Shown: piece after piece, positions 25,067 through 37,273 of the stretch
Numbering within the stretch: position 1 is the first letter of the stretch
Layout of the letters: every line of letters begins with the position of its first letter
Assembly (NCBI RefSeq): GCF_030408795.1
Contig: NZ_CP047211.1
Span: forward strand, 2,170,001-2,234,000
Direction of reading: 5' to 3'
DNA: 64,000 nt
Origin: Corynebacterium hansenii
GTDB lineage: Bacteria > Actinomycetota > Actinomycetes > Mycobacteriales > Mycobacteriaceae
Position numbers and translations under genes: made by a program
Notes under the pieces: generated by a model
The model's database searches: none
Told to the model about the DNA's origin: nothing
What the model saw: only the letters and a program-made list of their open reading frames with translations

Positions 25067-26410
25067 TCAGTTCTCCTCTGATTCGTGTCCCGCACCGGCA
25101 TCCGCCGGCTGCGGTTCGGCGGGTTCCACCACGACGGCGTGGACCCGCATGCGGCCGCGTCGGTCGCGCGCGCCTTCGGCGGTGAACCGCAGTCCGGCGG
25201 CCTCCACCTCGGCGCCGGGCAGCGGCACGCGGCCCAGGCCGAAGGCCAGCAGCCCCGACACCGTGTCGACTTCATCGTCGACGCCGTCGTCGAAGCGGAT
25301 CTCGCGCCCCTCGGCTTCGTCGTAAAGCTCGACGAGCTCGCCGAGCGACAACCTGGCCACGACCCGGTACCGTCCGTCGCCGAGCGGTTCGATGGGCGCG
25401 CGTTCGCCTTCATCGTATTCGTCGGCGATCTCGCCGACGATTTCCTCCAGGATGTCCTCGATGGAGATCAGCCCCGCCACGCCCCCGTACTCGTCGACGA
25501 GGATGGCGATGTGGTTGCGGTCGCGCTGCATCTCGTCGAGCAGGTCGTCCAGCGGCTTAGAGTCCGGCACGAACGTCGCCGGGCGCATGACGTCGGTGAC
25601 CGGCACGCTGCGGCCGCCGTCGGTCAGCGAATACGTCTGGTGCACCAGATCCTTCAGGTAGACGACGCCGACGATGTCGTCGGCCCCGTCGCCGATGACC
25701 GGGATGCGCGAATGCCCCGACCGGACGCACAGCGCCACGGCCTGGCCGGCGTGCTTCTCCGATTCGATCCACACCATCTCCGGCCGCGGCACCATCACCG
25801 AGCGCGCCGACGTCGACGCCAGGTCGAACACCGACTGGATCATGCGGCGCTCGTCGTGCTCCACGATGCCGCGCTCGCGGGCGATGTCCACCATCTCGCG
25901 CAGCTCGACTTCCGTGGAAAACGGGCCGTCGCGGAAACCGCCGCCGGGGGTGAGCACGTTGCCCACCCAGATCAGCAGCTTTTCGACGGGCCCGAGCAGC
26001 CGGGAAACCCCGCCGAGGATGACGGCCGAGGCCAGCGACACCGAATACGGGTTGCGGCGGCCCAGCGTCCGCGACGTCACGCCGAGGACGAGGTAGCTGA
26101 ACAGCGTCATGACCACGATCGCCGCCGTAATGGCCCACCCGGCGGATCCGATGTAATGCGTCGCGATGACCGCCACGAGCACGGACCCCGAAACCTCGCA
26201 CAGGGTGCGCAGCAGCACCAGTACATTGACGTTGCGGGCCCGGTAATCCAGGACGCGGACCAGCGCCTTCGCGCCGGGGACCTCATCGCGGACCATCTCG
26301 GTGACCCGCGCGCGGGAAATGGCGGCCACGGCGGTTTCCACGGTGCTCAGCAACCCCGCGATCGCCATGAGGAGGATGACCGCGAGGATCATCCACGCCG
26401 ATGCGGTCAT
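25067..26410 (-). CDS. CorC/hemolysin-type CBS membrane protein
   Basis: 447 aa. Residues 1-190 are a DUF21 membrane domain with about four helices. Two CBS domains follow (about 215-330: [51 protein letters not shown]), then a CorC_HlyC domain to about 430. Such proteins act in magnesium export or homeostasis. The start overlaps the ybeY stop (ATGA), and the end is coupled to era. Confidence 0.92.
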   Translation of the reverse strand: MTASAWMILAVILLMAIAGLLSTVETAVAAISRARVTEMVRDEVPGAKALVRVLDYRARNVNVLVLLRTLCEVSGSVLVAVIATHYIGSAGWAITAAIVVMTLFSYLVLGVTSRTLGRRNPYSVSLASAVILGGVSRLLGPVEKLLIWVGNVLTPGGGFRDGPFSTEVELREMVDIARERGIVEHDERRMIQSVFDLASTSARSVMVPRPEMVWIESEKHAGQAVALCVRSGHSRIPVIGDGADDIVGVVYLKDLVHQTYSLTDGGRSVPVTDVMRPATFVPDSKPLDDLLDEMQRDRNHIAILVDEYGGVAGLISIEDILEEIVGEIADEYDEGERAPIEPLGDGRYRVVARLSLGELVELYDEAEGREIRFDDGVDDEVDTVSGLLAFGLGRVPLPGAEVEAAGLRFTAEGARDRRGRMRVHAVVVEPAEPQPADAGAGHESEEN

Positions 26411-27045
26411 CGCCCGGCGCCCGCTCCGCGATCGCCGCCGGCGTCATCGCCGGAGCCGGTGCCCTCGCCGGAGCCGCCCCCGGTGCCGTCGCCGCCGAGC
26501 TTCTCGTCGAGCCTCTCGCGGTCGGCCGCCGACGGGAACGCGCCGGGGTTGATCGGCTTCGCGGGAAAGTCCGCTCCGCGGCGCTCGACGTCGTCGTACC
26601 AGTCCGCCAGCAGACCGTTCTGCAGCGCGAACATGCGGCGCTCTTCGTCGGGCTCGATGTGGTCGTAGCCCAGCAGGTGCAGCAGCCCGTGGACCGTCAG
26701 CAGCACCAGCTCATGGCTGAGCGGGTGCCCGGCCTTCTCCGCCTGGCGGGCGGCGAAGTCGGGGCACAGCACGATGTCGCCGAGCATCGACGGCCCGGGC
26801 TGCGGCGCCTCGGGGTGGCCGGAGCCGGGCGTGAGCTCGTCCATGGGGAAGCTCATGACGTCCGTCGGGCCGGGCAGATCCAGCCAGCGGATGTGCAGGT
26901 CCTCGATGGTCGGCTCGTCGACCAGGTGAATCGACAGCTCCGCGGCCGGGTGGACGTCCATCCGCCCCAGGGCGTAGCGGGCGACGTCGATGAGCGACTC
27001 CTCGCTGACGCCGCGGCCGGATTCGTTGAATACCTCGATGCTCAT
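26407..27045 (-). CDS. ybeY: Endoribonuclease YbeY
   Basis: 212 aa. Metal-dependent RNase for 16S rRNA 3'-end maturation and ribosome quality control. The zinc motif [11 protein letters not shown] and the earlier DVMSFPMDE are intact. The family core ends near residue 165. The remaining 45 residues are a Gly/Asp-rich tail that is not part of the fold. ATG 27045 gives [12 protein letters not shown]. Its place between phoH and the CBS gene is conserved. Confidence 0.95.
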   Translation of the reverse strand: MSIEVFNESGRGVSEESLIDVARYALGRMDVHPAAELSIHLVDEPTIEDLHIRWLDLPGPTDVMSFPMDELTPGSGHPEAPQPGPSMLGDIVLCPDFAARQAEKAGHPLSHELVLLTVHGLLHLLGYDHIEPDEERRMFALQNGLLADWYDDVERRGADFPAKPINPGAFPSAADRERLDEKLGGDGTGGGSGEGTGSGDDAGGDRGAGAGR

Positions 27046-27106
27046 CGGTTCCCGCTCCCGTGCGTCTCGCGCGCGCCCGCGCTCGTGTTCAGGTTCATGC
27101 TCATGC

Positions 27107-28228
<1,122 letters not shown>

Positions 28229-28383
28229 GCCGGGTGGAACCTCGTTTCCTTAACGTGGCTGCTGGAATGGCGCGCCGTGGTGGGCGCTGCCGGGCTTGCC
28301 ACGATCTTAGGTCGTGGCGCGGATCCGGCGTGCACCGGCGCTGCGCGGGAGGCGCCGGCGGGCACCCGATCACGGCGGGGCGC

Positions 28384-28505
28384 CAACTCCCGCGCCGCAT
28401 CAACCCTCGCCCGCATCAGCCCCAACGCCGCATCAACCCCAACGCCGCACCAGCTCCAGCGCCGCGCATCAGCTCCAGCGCCGCGTCAGCGGCCCCAGCG
28501 CCGAG
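28384..28505. repeat. Degenerate 17-bp tandem repeats at the rsmE 3' end
   Basis: About six units of the CATCAACCCCAACGCCG type extend from the gap into the last codons of rsmE. The unit changes gradually to CATCAGCTCCAGCGCCG. Confidence 0.7.
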
Positions 28506-29227
28506 GTCGCGGCGGCGCCGGCCAGCGCGGTGCGCAGCACGGTCGGTCCCAGCACCACCGGCGTCGCGCCGGCGGCGCGGAACAGCTCGAGTTCCTCGTC
28601 GTCGACGCCGCCCTCGGGCCCGACGACGAAGACGATCTCGCCGGCGTCGGCCGCCGCCGCGGCGACCTCGGCGAAGGGGCGGCGCTCGGCCTCGTGGAGC
28701 ACGGCGGCCACTCCCCCGCGGCCGACCACGTCCTCGACCAGCGCGACGACGTCCTTCGTCGAATGCAGCTCCGCCACCGGCGGGATCCAGGCCCGGCGGG
28801 CCTGCTTGGCCGCCTCGCGGGCGGTCGACGCCCACTTCTCCCGGGCCTTGCCCGCCTTCGCGCCGGTCCACTTGGCCACGCACCTCCGCGCCGCCCACGG
28901 GACGATCGCGTCGACGCCGGCTTCCGTCATCAAATCCACCGCCAACTCGGCGCGGTCGGACTTCGGCAGCGCCTGGACCACCGTCACATGCGGGGTCGGC
29001 CTCTCCACGACCCCGGCGGAAATGACCTCGCACGCCACGCGGGAACCGTCGGCAAGCGAAATGCGGACCAGGGCCCGCCGATCCGCGCCGTCGACGAGGA
29101 AGACCTCGTCGCCCGCCCCCAGGCGCTGCACCTTCACGTGCTTGGCCTCCGGCCCGCCCAACTCGACGGTCGCACCGGGCTCGGGCAGCGCGTCGCCGAA
29201 GCCGGCGAGGAAAACGGGCAGTCCCAT
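28469..29227 (-). CDS. rsmE: 16S rRNA m3U1498 methyltransferase
   Basis: 252 aa SPOUT methyltransferase. N-terminal PUA-like part (ELGGPEAKHVKVQRLGAGDEVFLVDG) is followed by QALPKSDRAELAVDLMTEAGVDAIVPW and the knot motifs VVGPEGGVDDEELELF and LGPTVLRTALAG. The dnaJ stop is 6 bp upstream, so they share a transcript. The last codons lie within tandem repeats. Confidence 0.94.
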   Translation of the reverse strand: MGLPVFLAGFGDALPEPGATVELGGPEAKHVKVQRLGAGDEVFLVDGADRRALVRISLADGSRVACEVISAGVVERPTPHVTVVQALPKSDRAELAVDLMTEAGVDAIVPWAARRCVAKWTGAKAGKAREKWASTAREAAKQARRAWIPPVAELHSTKDVVALVEDVVGRGGVAAVLHEAERRPFAEVAAAAADAGEIVFVVGPEGGVDDEELELFRAAGATPVVLGPTVLRTALAGAAATSALGPLTRRWS

Positions 29228-29233
29228 GGCGGC

Positions 29234-30379
29234 CTAGCGGCGGCTGCGGAAGCGGGAGAAGAAGCCGCGGTCGGCGGTCTGCCCCTCGGCCAGGCGGGTG
29301 TCCTCGCCGCGGTGGTCGCGCAGCTTCTCCAGCATCTCGCGCGACTTGCCGTCGAGCTTGGTGGGCACGGTGACGTCGACGTGGGCGATCAGATCGCCCG
29401 CGCCCTCGCCGCGCAGGCGCGGCATGCCGCGGCCCTCCACGCGCAGGGTCTCCGCGGGCTGCGTGCCCGCCTCGACGCCGACCTCGATCTTCTCGCCCAC
29501 CAGATCGTCGATCTCCATCGACGTGCCCAGCGCGGCGTCGACCATCGGGACGTGGATGGTCACGTGCAGGTCATCGCCCTCGCGGGTGAACACCGGGTGC
29601 GGCTCGGCGTGGACCTCGACGTACAGGTCGCCCGCCGGCCCGCCGCCCGGGCCGACCTCGCCCTGGCCCGCCATGCGGATGCGCATGCCGTCGGCGATGC
29701 CCGCCGGGACGTTCACGGTCAGATCGCGGCGCGACTTCACGCGGCCGTCGCCGCCGCAGTTGTTGCACGGGTCGACGATGATCTCGCCGGTGCCCTGGCA
29801 TCGACCGCAGGGCCGCGACGTCATGACGTTGCCCAGGAAGGAACGCTGCACCTGCTGGATCTCGCCGGTTCCGTTGCAGTCCGGGCACACCTTCGGCTTC
29901 TGCTTCGACTTCGAGCCCGTGCCCTCGCACACGTCGCACAGCACCGCCGTGTCGACGGTGATCGGCTTGCGCACGCCCGTGAAGCACTCGTCGAGGCCCA
30001 GCGAAATGCGCAGCAGCGCATCCGAACCGGGCTGGACGCGCGACCGGCGCTGGCGCGGACCGCCGCCGGCCCCGCCGAAGAACGCCTCGAAGACGTCGCC
30101 GAGACCGCCGCCGCCGAAACCACCGAAGCCGCCGCCGAACCCGCCGGCACCGGCGCCCTGGTCCATCGGGTCGCCGCCGAGATCGACGATGCGCCGCTTC
30201 TCCGGGTCGGAGAGCACCTCGTGGGCGACGGAGGCCTCGCGGAACTTCTCCGCCGCCTCGTCGTCATCCGGGTTGCGGTCCGGGTGGTACTTCAGCGCCA
30301 GCTTGCGGTAGGCCTTCTTGATCTCCGCGTCGGAGGCGTCCTTGGACACGCCGAGGATGCCGTAGTAGTCACGAGCCAA
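29234..30379 (-). CDS. dnaJ: Chaperone DnaJ
   Basis: 381 aa type I J-protein. The J domain has HPD in KYHPDRNP. A Gly/Phe region lies around residues 75-105. Four zinc-finger CxxCxGxG repeats are [24 protein letters not shown] and CNNCGGDG, followed by the substrate-binding domains. Being next to hrcA, it is the dnaJ2-type copy of actinobacteria rather than the one in the dnaK operon. Confidence 0.96.
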   Translation of the reverse strand: MARDYYGILGVSKDASDAEIKKAYRKLALKYHPDRNPDDDEAAEKFREASVAHEVLSDPEKRRIVDLGGDPMDQGAGAGGFGGGFGGFGGGGLGDVFEAFFGGAGGGPRQRRSRVQPGSDALLRISLGLDECFTGVRKPITVDTAVLCDVCEGTGSKSKQKPKVCPDCNGTGEIQQVQRSFLGNVMTSRPCGRCQGTGEIIVDPCNNCGGDGRVKSRRDLTVNVPAGIADGMRIRMAGQGEVGPGGGPAGDLYVEVHAEPHPVFTREGDDLHVTIHVPMVDAALGTSMEIDDLVGEKIEVGVEAGTQPAETLRVEGRGMPRLRGEGAGDLIAHVDVTVPTKLDGKSREMLEKLRDHRGEDTRLAEGQTADRGFFSRFRSRR

Positions 30380-30455
30380 CGTCAGTTACTTCCTTATGCA
30401 TCTGTCGAAAATCAATGAATGGAACCGTCGGAAGAATGTACCAGCGCAGGGCCGT

Positions 30456-31490
30456 TCACCCGTCACCGAGGACCCGACCGACGTACTGTGCAACGGCGGC
30501 GACCGACGCGATTGTTCCCGGGTAGTCCATGTAGGTGGGGCCGACGACGCCGAGGCCGCCGAGGATCTCCCCCGACGTGCCGTATCCCGTGGAGACCACC
30601 GACGTCCCGCGCAGCTCCTCGTCCTCGTTTTCCTCGCCGATGGACACCCGCACCTGGTGCAGGTCCTGAACGGCGGACAGCAGCTTGAGCACGACCACCT
30701 GCTCCTCCAGGGCGTCGAGCACCGTCGGCAGCGTCGACGGCAGGCGGCCGTGCAGGCCGGAGCGGGTCAGATTCGACGCGCCCGCGAGGATCAGGCGGTC
30801 GTTCGGCTTGTCGATCAGCGACTCGATGATGACGGTCGAGCATCGGATGACCACGTCGCGCACGTCGGCCGGCGCGTTGGCCGCCAGGTCCGCGATGGAC
30901 GCCGAGGCGTCGGACAGCGTCTTGCCCGCCATGGTGCGGTTGAGCATGTCGCGCAGCGGCGGCACCTGGTTCGGGTCGATGGGCGCGGCGAGTTCGACGT
31001 TGCGCTGCTCGACGCGGCCGGTGTCGGTGATGATGACCAGCAGCAGCCGCACGTCGGCGAGCTGGACGACCTCGCAGTGCCGCACGCGCGACGACTGCAG
31101 GGTGGGCAGCTGGACGACGGCCACCTGGCGGGTGAGCTGACTGAGAAGCTGCACCGAACGGCGCAGCACGTCCTCCAGGTCGACGCCGCCTTCCAGAAAT
31201 TCGAGGATGGCGCGGTGCTCGGCCTTCGACAGCGGCTTGACCTGCGAGATCGAGTCGACGAACAGCCGGTAGCCCTTTTCGGTGGGGATGCGCCCCGACG
31301 ACGCGTGCTCCTGGGTGATGAAGCCCTCGGCCTCCAGCACCGCCATGTCGTTGCGGATGGTCGCGGAGGAGACGCCGAGGTTGTGGCGGTCGACCAGCGC
31401 CTTCGACCCCACCGGCTCCTGGGAGGCGACGTAGTCGGCGACGATCGCGCGCAGCACCTCGCGGCGGCGCAATTCGGTCTGGCTGGACAT
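30456..31490 (-). CDS. hrcA: Heat-inducible repressor HrcA
   Basis: 344 aa. It represses chaperone genes through CIRCE sites. The N-terminal winged helix ([45 protein letters not shown]) and GYRLFVDS are typical. ATG 31490 was chosen since [13 protein letters not shown] follows a GGGAG. No CIRCE element was found in this window, so its targets lie elsewhere. dnaJ follows after 76 bp. Confidence 0.95.
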   Translation of the reverse strand: MSSQTELRRREVLRAIVADYVASQEPVGSKALVDRHNLGVSSATIRNDMAVLEAEGFITQEHASSGRIPTEKGYRLFVDSISQVKPLSKAEHRAILEFLEGGVDLEDVLRRSVQLLSQLTRQVAVVQLPTLQSSRVRHCEVVQLADVRLLLVIITDTGRVEQRNVELAAPIDPNQVPPLRDMLNRTMAGKTLSDASASIADLAANAPADVRDVVIRCSTVIIESLIDKPNDRLILAGASNLTRSGLHGRLPSTLPTVLDALEEQVVVLKLLSAVQDLHQVRVSIGEENEDEELRGTSVVSTGYGTSGEILGGLGVVGPTYMDYPGTIASVAAVAQYVGRVLGDG

Positions 31491-31584
31491 CGGGCGCTCC
31501 CTTCCCTTCCGGGCCCGGCGGGGGCGGGCCACGCGGTGGGGCGGGCGGCCGTTCCGGGGGATGATCGGTGGTCGCCGGTTGATG

Positions 31585-32856
31585 TTACCCGGCCACCGCC
31601 CGTCCCCGGGAAAGATGCGTCCCGACGACGACTGCGACCGGGAGGAGCATCACAAAGGCCAGGGGCAACAAAATGTCTTCCTCGAACAACACCATGGCGA
31701 TGAAGCCGGCTCCGAGCGAGGCGAGGTTCATGCCGAGGTCGGTGCGCCCCTGCACCATCGGCCGCGTTTCGGCGGAGTCCGCGTTCGCGATGACGGTCGA
31801 TGCGGCCACCACCGTCGCCGACCAGCCGAGGCCGAGCAGCAAGTGGGCGGCGGTGAGCACCGTACCGTCCTCCGGAAAGACGACGATGGCGGCGATGGCG
31901 AGGACGAACAGCGCCTGCCCGCCCAGGATGACCGGCCGCGGCCCGAGGATGTCCGCCAACCAGCCGAACAACGGCGACGACACCCACGGCGCGGCGAAGC
32001 GCAGGGTGACGGCCAGCGTGAGCAACTCGGAGGGCACGCCGGCGTAGATCATGTGCATCGAGGCGAGCACCATGATGATCACCAGCACGAACTCGGCGAC
32101 GGCGATGGCGACCTGGGCCCGCAAGACTCCCGGGGACCGGCGCCGGAGGGGCGCGGGCCCGTACAAGTTAGGTGCAGCACCATGCGGGTGCACGGGCCCG
32201 GTCCAGTTCGGCACCGCGCCGTGGACGGCCCAGTCACCTTCACTGGCGCGGGCGACGGCCAGCGGGTCCGGGCGCAGGCCGGCGAAGTAGACCAGGCCGG
32301 CGAGCATCTGCGCGGCGACGGCCAGGAGGAAGGGGGCGGCGAATTGCGGCAGCCCCCAGCCTTCGGAGATCTCGCCCGCCCAATCCATGAGATCCGGCCC
32401 GAACGCCGAACCGATGATCATCGGCGTCATCACCAGCGACAGCATCAGTCCCCGGTGGCGCGGCGATGCCGCATCGGCGGCCGCGAACCTGCTCTGCAGG
32501 GCGACGGCGGTCGCCGTCCCGAAGAGGAGAAGTCCGGCGGCGACGAGGGCCACCGATTCCATCGGCCCGGCGACGACGGCGACGAACGCACCGGCCGCGG
32601 CGACCGCGGAGCCCCCGGCGAGCGACACGGCCCGGCCTCGGGCTTTCGCGACCGCGGCGAGCGGCAGCGCGGCGAGAATTGCGCCGACGGCGGGCAGCAT
32701 CCCCATCATTCGCGCCAATTCCATCGAACCAGTGAACTCATCGACCATCATCGCGCCGACGCCGGAGGCGACGCCGACGCCAAACCCTCCGATGATGTGC
32801 CCGGCCATGAGCATGAGGATGAGCTTCGCCCGCGTCCCCGTCGTGATCATTTGCAT
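31585..32856 (-). CDS. Major facilitator superfamily transporter
   Basis: 423 aa with about 12 hydrophobic helices and a central cytoplasmic loop around residues 200-245 that is Pro rich. The pattern [40 protein letters not shown] contains the second-half MFS motif ([10 protein letters not shown]). Substrate unknown. The start at 32856 is supported by TATGCT on the minus strand ending 6 nt before it. It is a single-gene unit with no linked regulator. Confidence 0.82.
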   Translation of the reverse strand: MQMITTGTRAKLILMLMAGHIIGGFGVGVASGVGAMMVDEFTGSMELARMMGMLPAVGAILAALPLAAVAKARGRAVSLAGGSAVAAAGAFVAVVAGPMESVALVAAGLLLFGTATAVALQSRFAAADAASPRHRGLMLSLVMTPMIIGSAFGPDLMDWAGEISEGWGLPQFAAPFLLAVAAQMLAGLVYFAGLRPDPLAVARASEGDWAVHGAVPNWTGPVHPHGAAPNLYGPAPLRRRSPGVLRAQVAIAVAEFVLVIIMVLASMHMIYAGVPSELLTLAVTLRFAAPWVSSPLFGWLADILGPRPVILGGQALFVLAIAAIVVFPEDGTVLTAAHLLLGLGWSATVVAASTVIANADSAETRPMVQGRTDLGMNLASLGAGFIAMVLFEEDILLPLAFVMLLPVAVVVGTHLSRGRAVAG

Positions 32857-33012
32857 GCCGGAAGCATAAACGCGCCGGCGCCGGCGCGCGGGCCGAAAAG
32901 CGGATCCGTGGACGCCGCCCCACCCGGGTACCCCTCCCCTGGCCCCGGGGCCGGTCAGGCAGCCGGCCGAGTCGCCCAATCACCCGGCCATCCGGTCAGC
33001 CGAACAGCCGGA

Positions 33013-34248
33013 TCAGCTCAGGATGTCGACGATGATCGCGTCGGCCAGCAGCCGCCCGGCGTCGGTCAGCCGCACGCGGCCGTCCGCGATCGCCAGCATC
33101 CCCGCCGCCTCCTGGGCGCGGGCGCGCTCCAATTCCCCGGGGCGCAGCTCGGAGGCGGGCATGCCCTCGGCCAGACGGAGGCGCAGCATGACCCTCTCGA
33201 TGTGGCGGTCGTCGTCGGAAAGCGATTCCGAATCGCGGATCGGCAGCTCGCCGCCCGACACGACCGACGCGTAGCGGGCCGGGTGCTTGACGTTGTGGAA
33301 GCGACGCCCGCCGATGTGCGAATGCGCGCCGGGGCCCGCGCCCCACCAATCGCCGTCGCGCCAATAGATCATGTTGTGGCGGCACTCCCCGCCCGGCCGC
33401 GACCAGTTGGAGACCTCGTACCAGCCGAAACCCGCGCCGCGCAGGGCGGCGTCGATGCGCTCGTAGCGGTCGGCGAGGTCGTCGTCGTCCGGCATCGGCA
33501 GCTCGCCGCGGCGGACCTTCCGCGCCATGGCGGTGCCCTCCTCCACGATGAGCGAGTACGCCGACACGTGGTCGACGCCCGCCGACAGCACCGCGTCCAG
33601 CGAGGCGTCGAGGTCGGACATCGACTCCCCCGGCGTGCCGTAGATGAGGTCGAGGTTGACGTGGTCGAAACCGGCCGCGCGCGCCTCGCGGGCCGCCTCC
33701 ACCGGGCGGCCGGGGGTGTGCACGCGGTCCAGCGTCGCCAGCACGTGCGGCGCGACCGACTGCATGCCCAGGCTGACGCGGGTGAAACCGGCCTCGCGGA
33801 TGCCCTCGAAAAACTCCGGCGACGTCGACTCGGGGTTGGACTCCGTGGTCACCTCGGCGCCGGGCGCCAACCCGAACGTGCCGCGCACCGCGTCGAGCAG
33901 GCGCGCCAGGCCGGAGGCGCCCAGCAGCGACGGGGTGCCGCCGCCGATGAACACCGTCTCGGCCGGCCGGACGCCCGCGCCACCAACCGATCCCGCACCC
34001 GGCGACTGCGCTTCAAACGATCCGGCACCGAACGACCCCGCACCCAACGCCTCCGCGCCGAGCTCCAGCTCGCGGGCGATGGCGTCGAGGTAGGTGCCCG
34101 TCGACGCCGCCGAACCCAGCTCACCGGCCGTGTACGTGTTGAAGTCGCAATACCCGCACCGCGTCGCGCAAAACGGCACGTGCAGGTAGACGCCGAAGGC
34201 GGGCTCGCCCGAATCGGAGGGCGCCCCGCCGGAAACCGGGCCCGTCAC
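33013..34248 (-). CDS. hemW: Radical SAM heme chaperone HemW
   Basis: 411 aa. It was formerly annotated as coproporphyrinogen III oxidase-like. The 4Fe-4S motif CATRCGYCDF has C27, C31 and C34. It also has IGGGTPSLL, TTESNPES, GMQS and NLDLIYGTPGES, and the C-terminal HemN domain. A low-complexity insert (GAGSFGAGSFEAQSPGAGS) lies after residue 65. GTG 34248 overlaps the upstream stop (GTGA), showing coupling with the hypothetical gene before it. Confidence 0.94.
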   Translation of the reverse strand: MTGPVSGGAPSDSGEPAFGVYLHVPFCATRCGYCDFNTYTAGELGSAASTGTYLDAIARELELGAEALGAGSFGAGSFEAQSPGAGSVGGAGVRPAETVFIGGGTPSLLGASGLARLLDAVRGTFGLAPGAEVTTESNPESTSPEFFEGIREAGFTRVSLGMQSVAPHVLATLDRVHTPGRPVEAAREARAAGFDHVNLDLIYGTPGESMSDLDASLDAVLSAGVDHVSAYSLIVEEGTAMARKVRRGELPMPDDDDLADRYERIDAALRGAGFGWYEVSNWSRPGGECRHNMIYWRDGDWWGAGPGAHSHIGGRRFHNVKHPARYASVVSGGELPIRDSESLSDDDRHIERVMLRLRLAEGMPASELRPGELERARAQEAAGMLAIADGRVRLTDAGRLLADAIIVDILS

Positions 34249-34913
34249 ACGCGCTCCGATGCGCGCCGCCGCGCGACCTTGCGCACGACCTCGTCGATCC
34301 GGATCCGCTCCATGAGGAACGCCGGGGGCTTGCGCCCGCGCAGCGACTTGGCCACGGCGGGGTGGGTTTCGGGCACGGTGACGCACCACGCCGCGGCGGC
34401 GCCGAGCGCGCGGCGGCCGCAGCGGGCGTACAGCGCCGGGATCTGCACGGAACCGAGCACCTCGACGCCGCGGATGTTCTCCGCCGACACCCAGTCGGCC
34501 AGCTCCTCCAGGTACGCGGCGGCGCTGTCGGACCTGGCCTGCAGCGCCTGAGCCACCGTCGGCACCGCGACGGGGTGGCGCAGCGGCGCGGGGATCGCGG
34601 ACAGTTCCGCGACGTCCACGGGCTTCGGCTCCGGGCCGGGCTCGCGGTCGGGCATCGGCCCCAGCTCGCCGCGCCGGATGCCGGACGTGAACGCCTGACG
34701 CAGGCCGGCCAATTCGCCGACCAGCGGACGGGCGTCCTCCACGGCTTCGTCGACGATGTCGGCCAGCTCCAGCACGCATTCGTCGACCAGCTCGCGGTCG
34801 ACGTCGGCGATGGCCTGCGCCAGATGCTCGATGTGCTCGGCGACCTCGTCGCCGATGTCGTACAGCTCCTGGGTGACTTCCCGGAGACGGAGGCGCGCGT
34901 CGTAATGCTCCAC
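34245..34913 (-). CDS. Helical hypothetical protein coupled to hemW
   Basis: 222 aa, not recognised. The first half is almost entirely helical (LREVTQELYDIGDEVAEHIEHLAQAIADVDREL...), and the second half ends in a basic stretch (RRRASERV). GTG 34913 was chosen because GGAGGA sits 6 nt upstream. A longer frame to 35003 lacks a ribosome site. The stop overlaps the hemW start, so the two are made together. Corynebacteria keep an unknown gene at this place between fadD and hemW. Confidence 0.65.
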   Translation of the reverse strand: MEHYDARLRLREVTQELYDIGDEVAEHIEHLAQAIADVDRELVDECVLELADIVDEAVEDARPLVGELAGLRQAFTSGIRRGELGPMPDREPGPEPKPVDVAELSAIPAPLRHPVAVPTVAQALQARSDSAAAYLEELADWVSAENIRGVEVLGSVQIPALYARCGRRALGAAAAWCVTVPETHPAVAKSLRGRKPPAFLMERIRIDEVVRKVARRRASERV

Positions 34914-35022
34914 CGCGGTCCTCCTCGCCGGTCGCGCCCCTGCGGGGCTCATCGTCGGGCCGGCGCTCGCCGGCCATCTCCCCGAGGGTCCCGGGCCGCC
35001 CATGGGCTCCCCCGAAAACCTC

Positions 35023-35059
35023 GGACCGCCCCCAACCTTAAGGGTGCGGGGGGCGGTCC
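35023..35059. terminator. Terminator downstream of fadD15
   Basis: An 11-bp GGACCGCCCCC stem with its complement encloses ACCTTAAGGGT, which can extend the stem. No long T-run follows on either strand. Confidence 0.65.
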
Positions 35060-35130
35060 AGGTGGAGCGACACCGGCTCGGCGCGGGTTTCGCTCCTTCG
35101 CTTCACGACGCCGCTGCGCGGAAACCGGCG

Positions 35131-35143
35131 GCCGTCGCAAAGC
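35131..35143 (+). repeat. GCCGTCGCAAAGC motif downstream of fadD15
   Basis: Full 13-nt copy just beyond the fadD15 stop codon, between the gene and its terminator. Confidence 0.7.
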
Positions 35144-35176
35144 GGAAGCCGTGGCCGGCGCGCGGCGGGATGCGGA

Positions 35177-37009
35177 TCAGCGGTGGTACATGTCCTCGAC
35201 CTCGCGGGAGAACTTGTCCACGACGACGTTGCGCTTGACCTTCATGGTCGGGGTCAGCTCGCCGTCGTCCTCGGTGAGGTCGCGCGGGAGGATGTGGAAC
35301 TTCTTGATGGCCTCCGCGTGCGAGACGAGCTCGTTGGCGGAGTTGACCGCATCCTGGATCTCCGCGCGCAGCACGGCGTTGGCGGCCAGATCGCGCACGG
35401 AGGTCTGCTCCGGCACGTTGTGCTCGGCCTTCCACTTGGCCACGGCCTCCTCGTCGAGGGTGACCAGCACGGAGATGAACGGGCGGCCGTCGCCGATGAC
35501 CACGGCCTGCGACACCAGCGGGTGCGAACGCATGCGGTCCTCCATCGGGCCCGGCGAGACGTTCTTGCCGCCGGCGGTGACGATGAGGTCCTTCTTGCGG
35601 CCCGTGACGCGCAGGTGGCCGGTCTCGTCGAGCTCGCCGAGGTCGCCGGTCTTGAACCACTCGCCGTCGAAGGTGCCCTTCGTGGCCTCCTCGTTCTGCC
35701 AGTAGCCCTTGAACACCACCGGGCCCTTGAGCAGGATCTCGCCGTCGTCGGCGATCTTCACCGCGCAGCCGCCGACCGGGCGGCCGACGGTGCCGATGAC
35801 CTGATCGGTCGGCGAGTTCACCGTGATGGCGGCGGTGGACTCGGTCAGGCCGTAGCCCTCGTAGACCGTCACGCCCAGGCCGCGGAAGAAGTGGCCCAGG
35901 TCGGAGGACAGCGCCGAGCCACCGGAGATGGTGTACTGCACGGCCTCGCCCATGGCGGCCTTGATCTTGCCGAAGAGCAGCTTGTCGTACATCTTCAGGC
36001 GCAGCTTCTGCGCCGTCGACGGGCCGGACGGGGTGTCCAGGGCCTTGGAGTACTCGATGGCGGCGGCCTCGGCGCGCTCGAACATGGCCAGGCCGAAGGC
36101 GCCCTTCTCCTTGGCGCCGGCCAGCGCCGAATCGCGCACCTTCTCGAACACGCGCGGCACGCCGAGGATCAGGTGCGGACGGGAGCGCTGGAACTCCAGG
36201 GTGACGGTGCTGGTGTCGGCCCAGTGCGACTGGGTCGCGCCGCCGACGATGGAGGCCAGGGACACCGCGTTGGCCAGGACGTGCGCCAGCGGCAGGAACG
36301 TCAGGATGCGGTTGCCCGGGCGGGCGATGACGCCGATGTCGTTGGTGAGGATCGCGCGGACCTCGGCCAGCCAGTTGCTGTGGGCCAGCATGCAGCCCTT
36401 CGGGCGGCCGGTGGTGCCGGAGGTGTAGATGACCGACGCCAGATCGTCGGCGGTGGTCGCGTCGATGCGCGACTGGACCTCGGCGTCGTCGACGTCGCGG
36501 CCCTCGTACATGAGGGTGTCCACGGCCGCCGCGTTGATCTCCAGCACGCGGCGCAGCTGCGACGGGGAATCCGACAGCGGGGCGCGGCCGGAGTCGTCGA
36601 CGATGAGGTTCTTCATCCGCTCGGTGTGCTGGCGGCCCTCGGTGATGGCGAAGACGGCGCCGGAATCCTCGATGATCCAGCGGATCTGGCCGGCGGAGGA
36701 GGAGCCGTAGATCGGCACGATGGTCGCGCCCGCCATCCAGATGGCGATGTTGATCAGGTTCCACTCGTAGCGGGTCTCGGACAGCAGGGCGACGCGATCG
36801 CCCTTCTGGACGCCATTGGCGATGAGGCCCTTGGCCACGGCGAGCGCCTCGTCATGGAACTCCTGGGCCGTGACGTTCACCCACTCGAAGTTCTTGGGGC
36901 GGGTGAACATGACCAGTTTCGGGCGCTTGGACACCAACTCCTGCATGGCGGTGATGACCGTTTCCTTGTCGCCCACCGCATACTGCGCTTCGGTGCTGTA
37001 CTCCCGCAT
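35177..37009 (-). CDS. fadD15: Long-chain fatty-acid-CoA ligase FadD15
   Basis: 610 aa adenylate-forming enzyme that activates fatty acids for lipid synthesis or degradation. ATP motif YTSGTTGRPKG, then YEGYGLTES and FKTGDLGELDETGHLRVTGRKKD, with the catalytic Lys in TPTMKVKR near the end. ATG 37009 was chosen because the protein then starts MREYS like mycobacterial FadD15. An ATG at 37039 with the family-untypical MDDHKETEST is also open. The gene is divergent from malQ. Confidence 0.93.
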   Translation of the reverse strand: MREYSTEAQYAVGDKETVITAMQELVSKRPKLVMFTRPKNFEWVNVTAQEFHDEALAVAKGLIANGVQKGDRVALLSETRYEWNLINIAIWMAGATIVPIYGSSSAGQIRWIIEDSGAVFAITEGRQHTERMKNLIVDDSGRAPLSDSPSQLRRVLEINAAAVDTLMYEGRDVDDAEVQSRIDATTADDLASVIYTSGTTGRPKGCMLAHSNWLAEVRAILTNDIGVIARPGNRILTFLPLAHVLANAVSLASIVGGATQSHWADTSTVTLEFQRSRPHLILGVPRVFEKVRDSALAGAKEKGAFGLAMFERAEAAAIEYSKALDTPSGPSTAQKLRLKMYDKLLFGKIKAAMGEAVQYTISGGSALSSDLGHFFRGLGVTVYEGYGLTESTAAITVNSPTDQVIGTVGRPVGGCAVKIADDGEILLKGPVVFKGYWQNEEATKGTFDGEWFKTGDLGELDETGHLRVTGRKKDLIVTAGGKNVSPGPMEDRMRSHPLVSQAVVIGDGRPFISVLVTLDEEAVAKWKAEHNVPEQTSVRDLAANAVLRAEIQDAVNSANELVSHAEAIKKFHILPRDLTEDDGELTPTMKVKRNVVVDKFSREVEDMYHR

Positions 37010-37273
37010 GGTGCTTTCCGTCTCCTTATGGTCGTCCATCGGCTTTTCGTCCGCGTGCCGCCGAGGCTACGCGCGTGCGCCGCCTGCCCATCCGGGACCG
37101 GCGGCGGAGAGCCCCGGATATCCCGTGTGACAGCAATTACTTCGGCACCCAACTTACGACACGCGTGCGGCGGCGGTGCGGGAACCGCTCATAAAAACGG
37201 AATCGTTATTTCGATGGAAGTGCCTTTTCCTCCGAACAGGTGCGCAGTCGGGCTCGCTGGCATGATGGGACGC
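37010..37273. other. Divergent control region of fadD15 and malQ
   Basis: 264 bp without a gene. It has an AT-rich island around 37185-37220 (TAAAAACGGAATCGTTATTTCGATGG) that could hold -35/-10 elements, and CATGAT at 37261-37266 serving malQ. No clear operator palindrome was seen. Confidence 0.4.

Noticed and set aside
31490..31585. CIRCE operator upstream of hrcA
   Set aside because: No TTAGCACTC-N9-GAGTGCTAA or near match is present in the gap.
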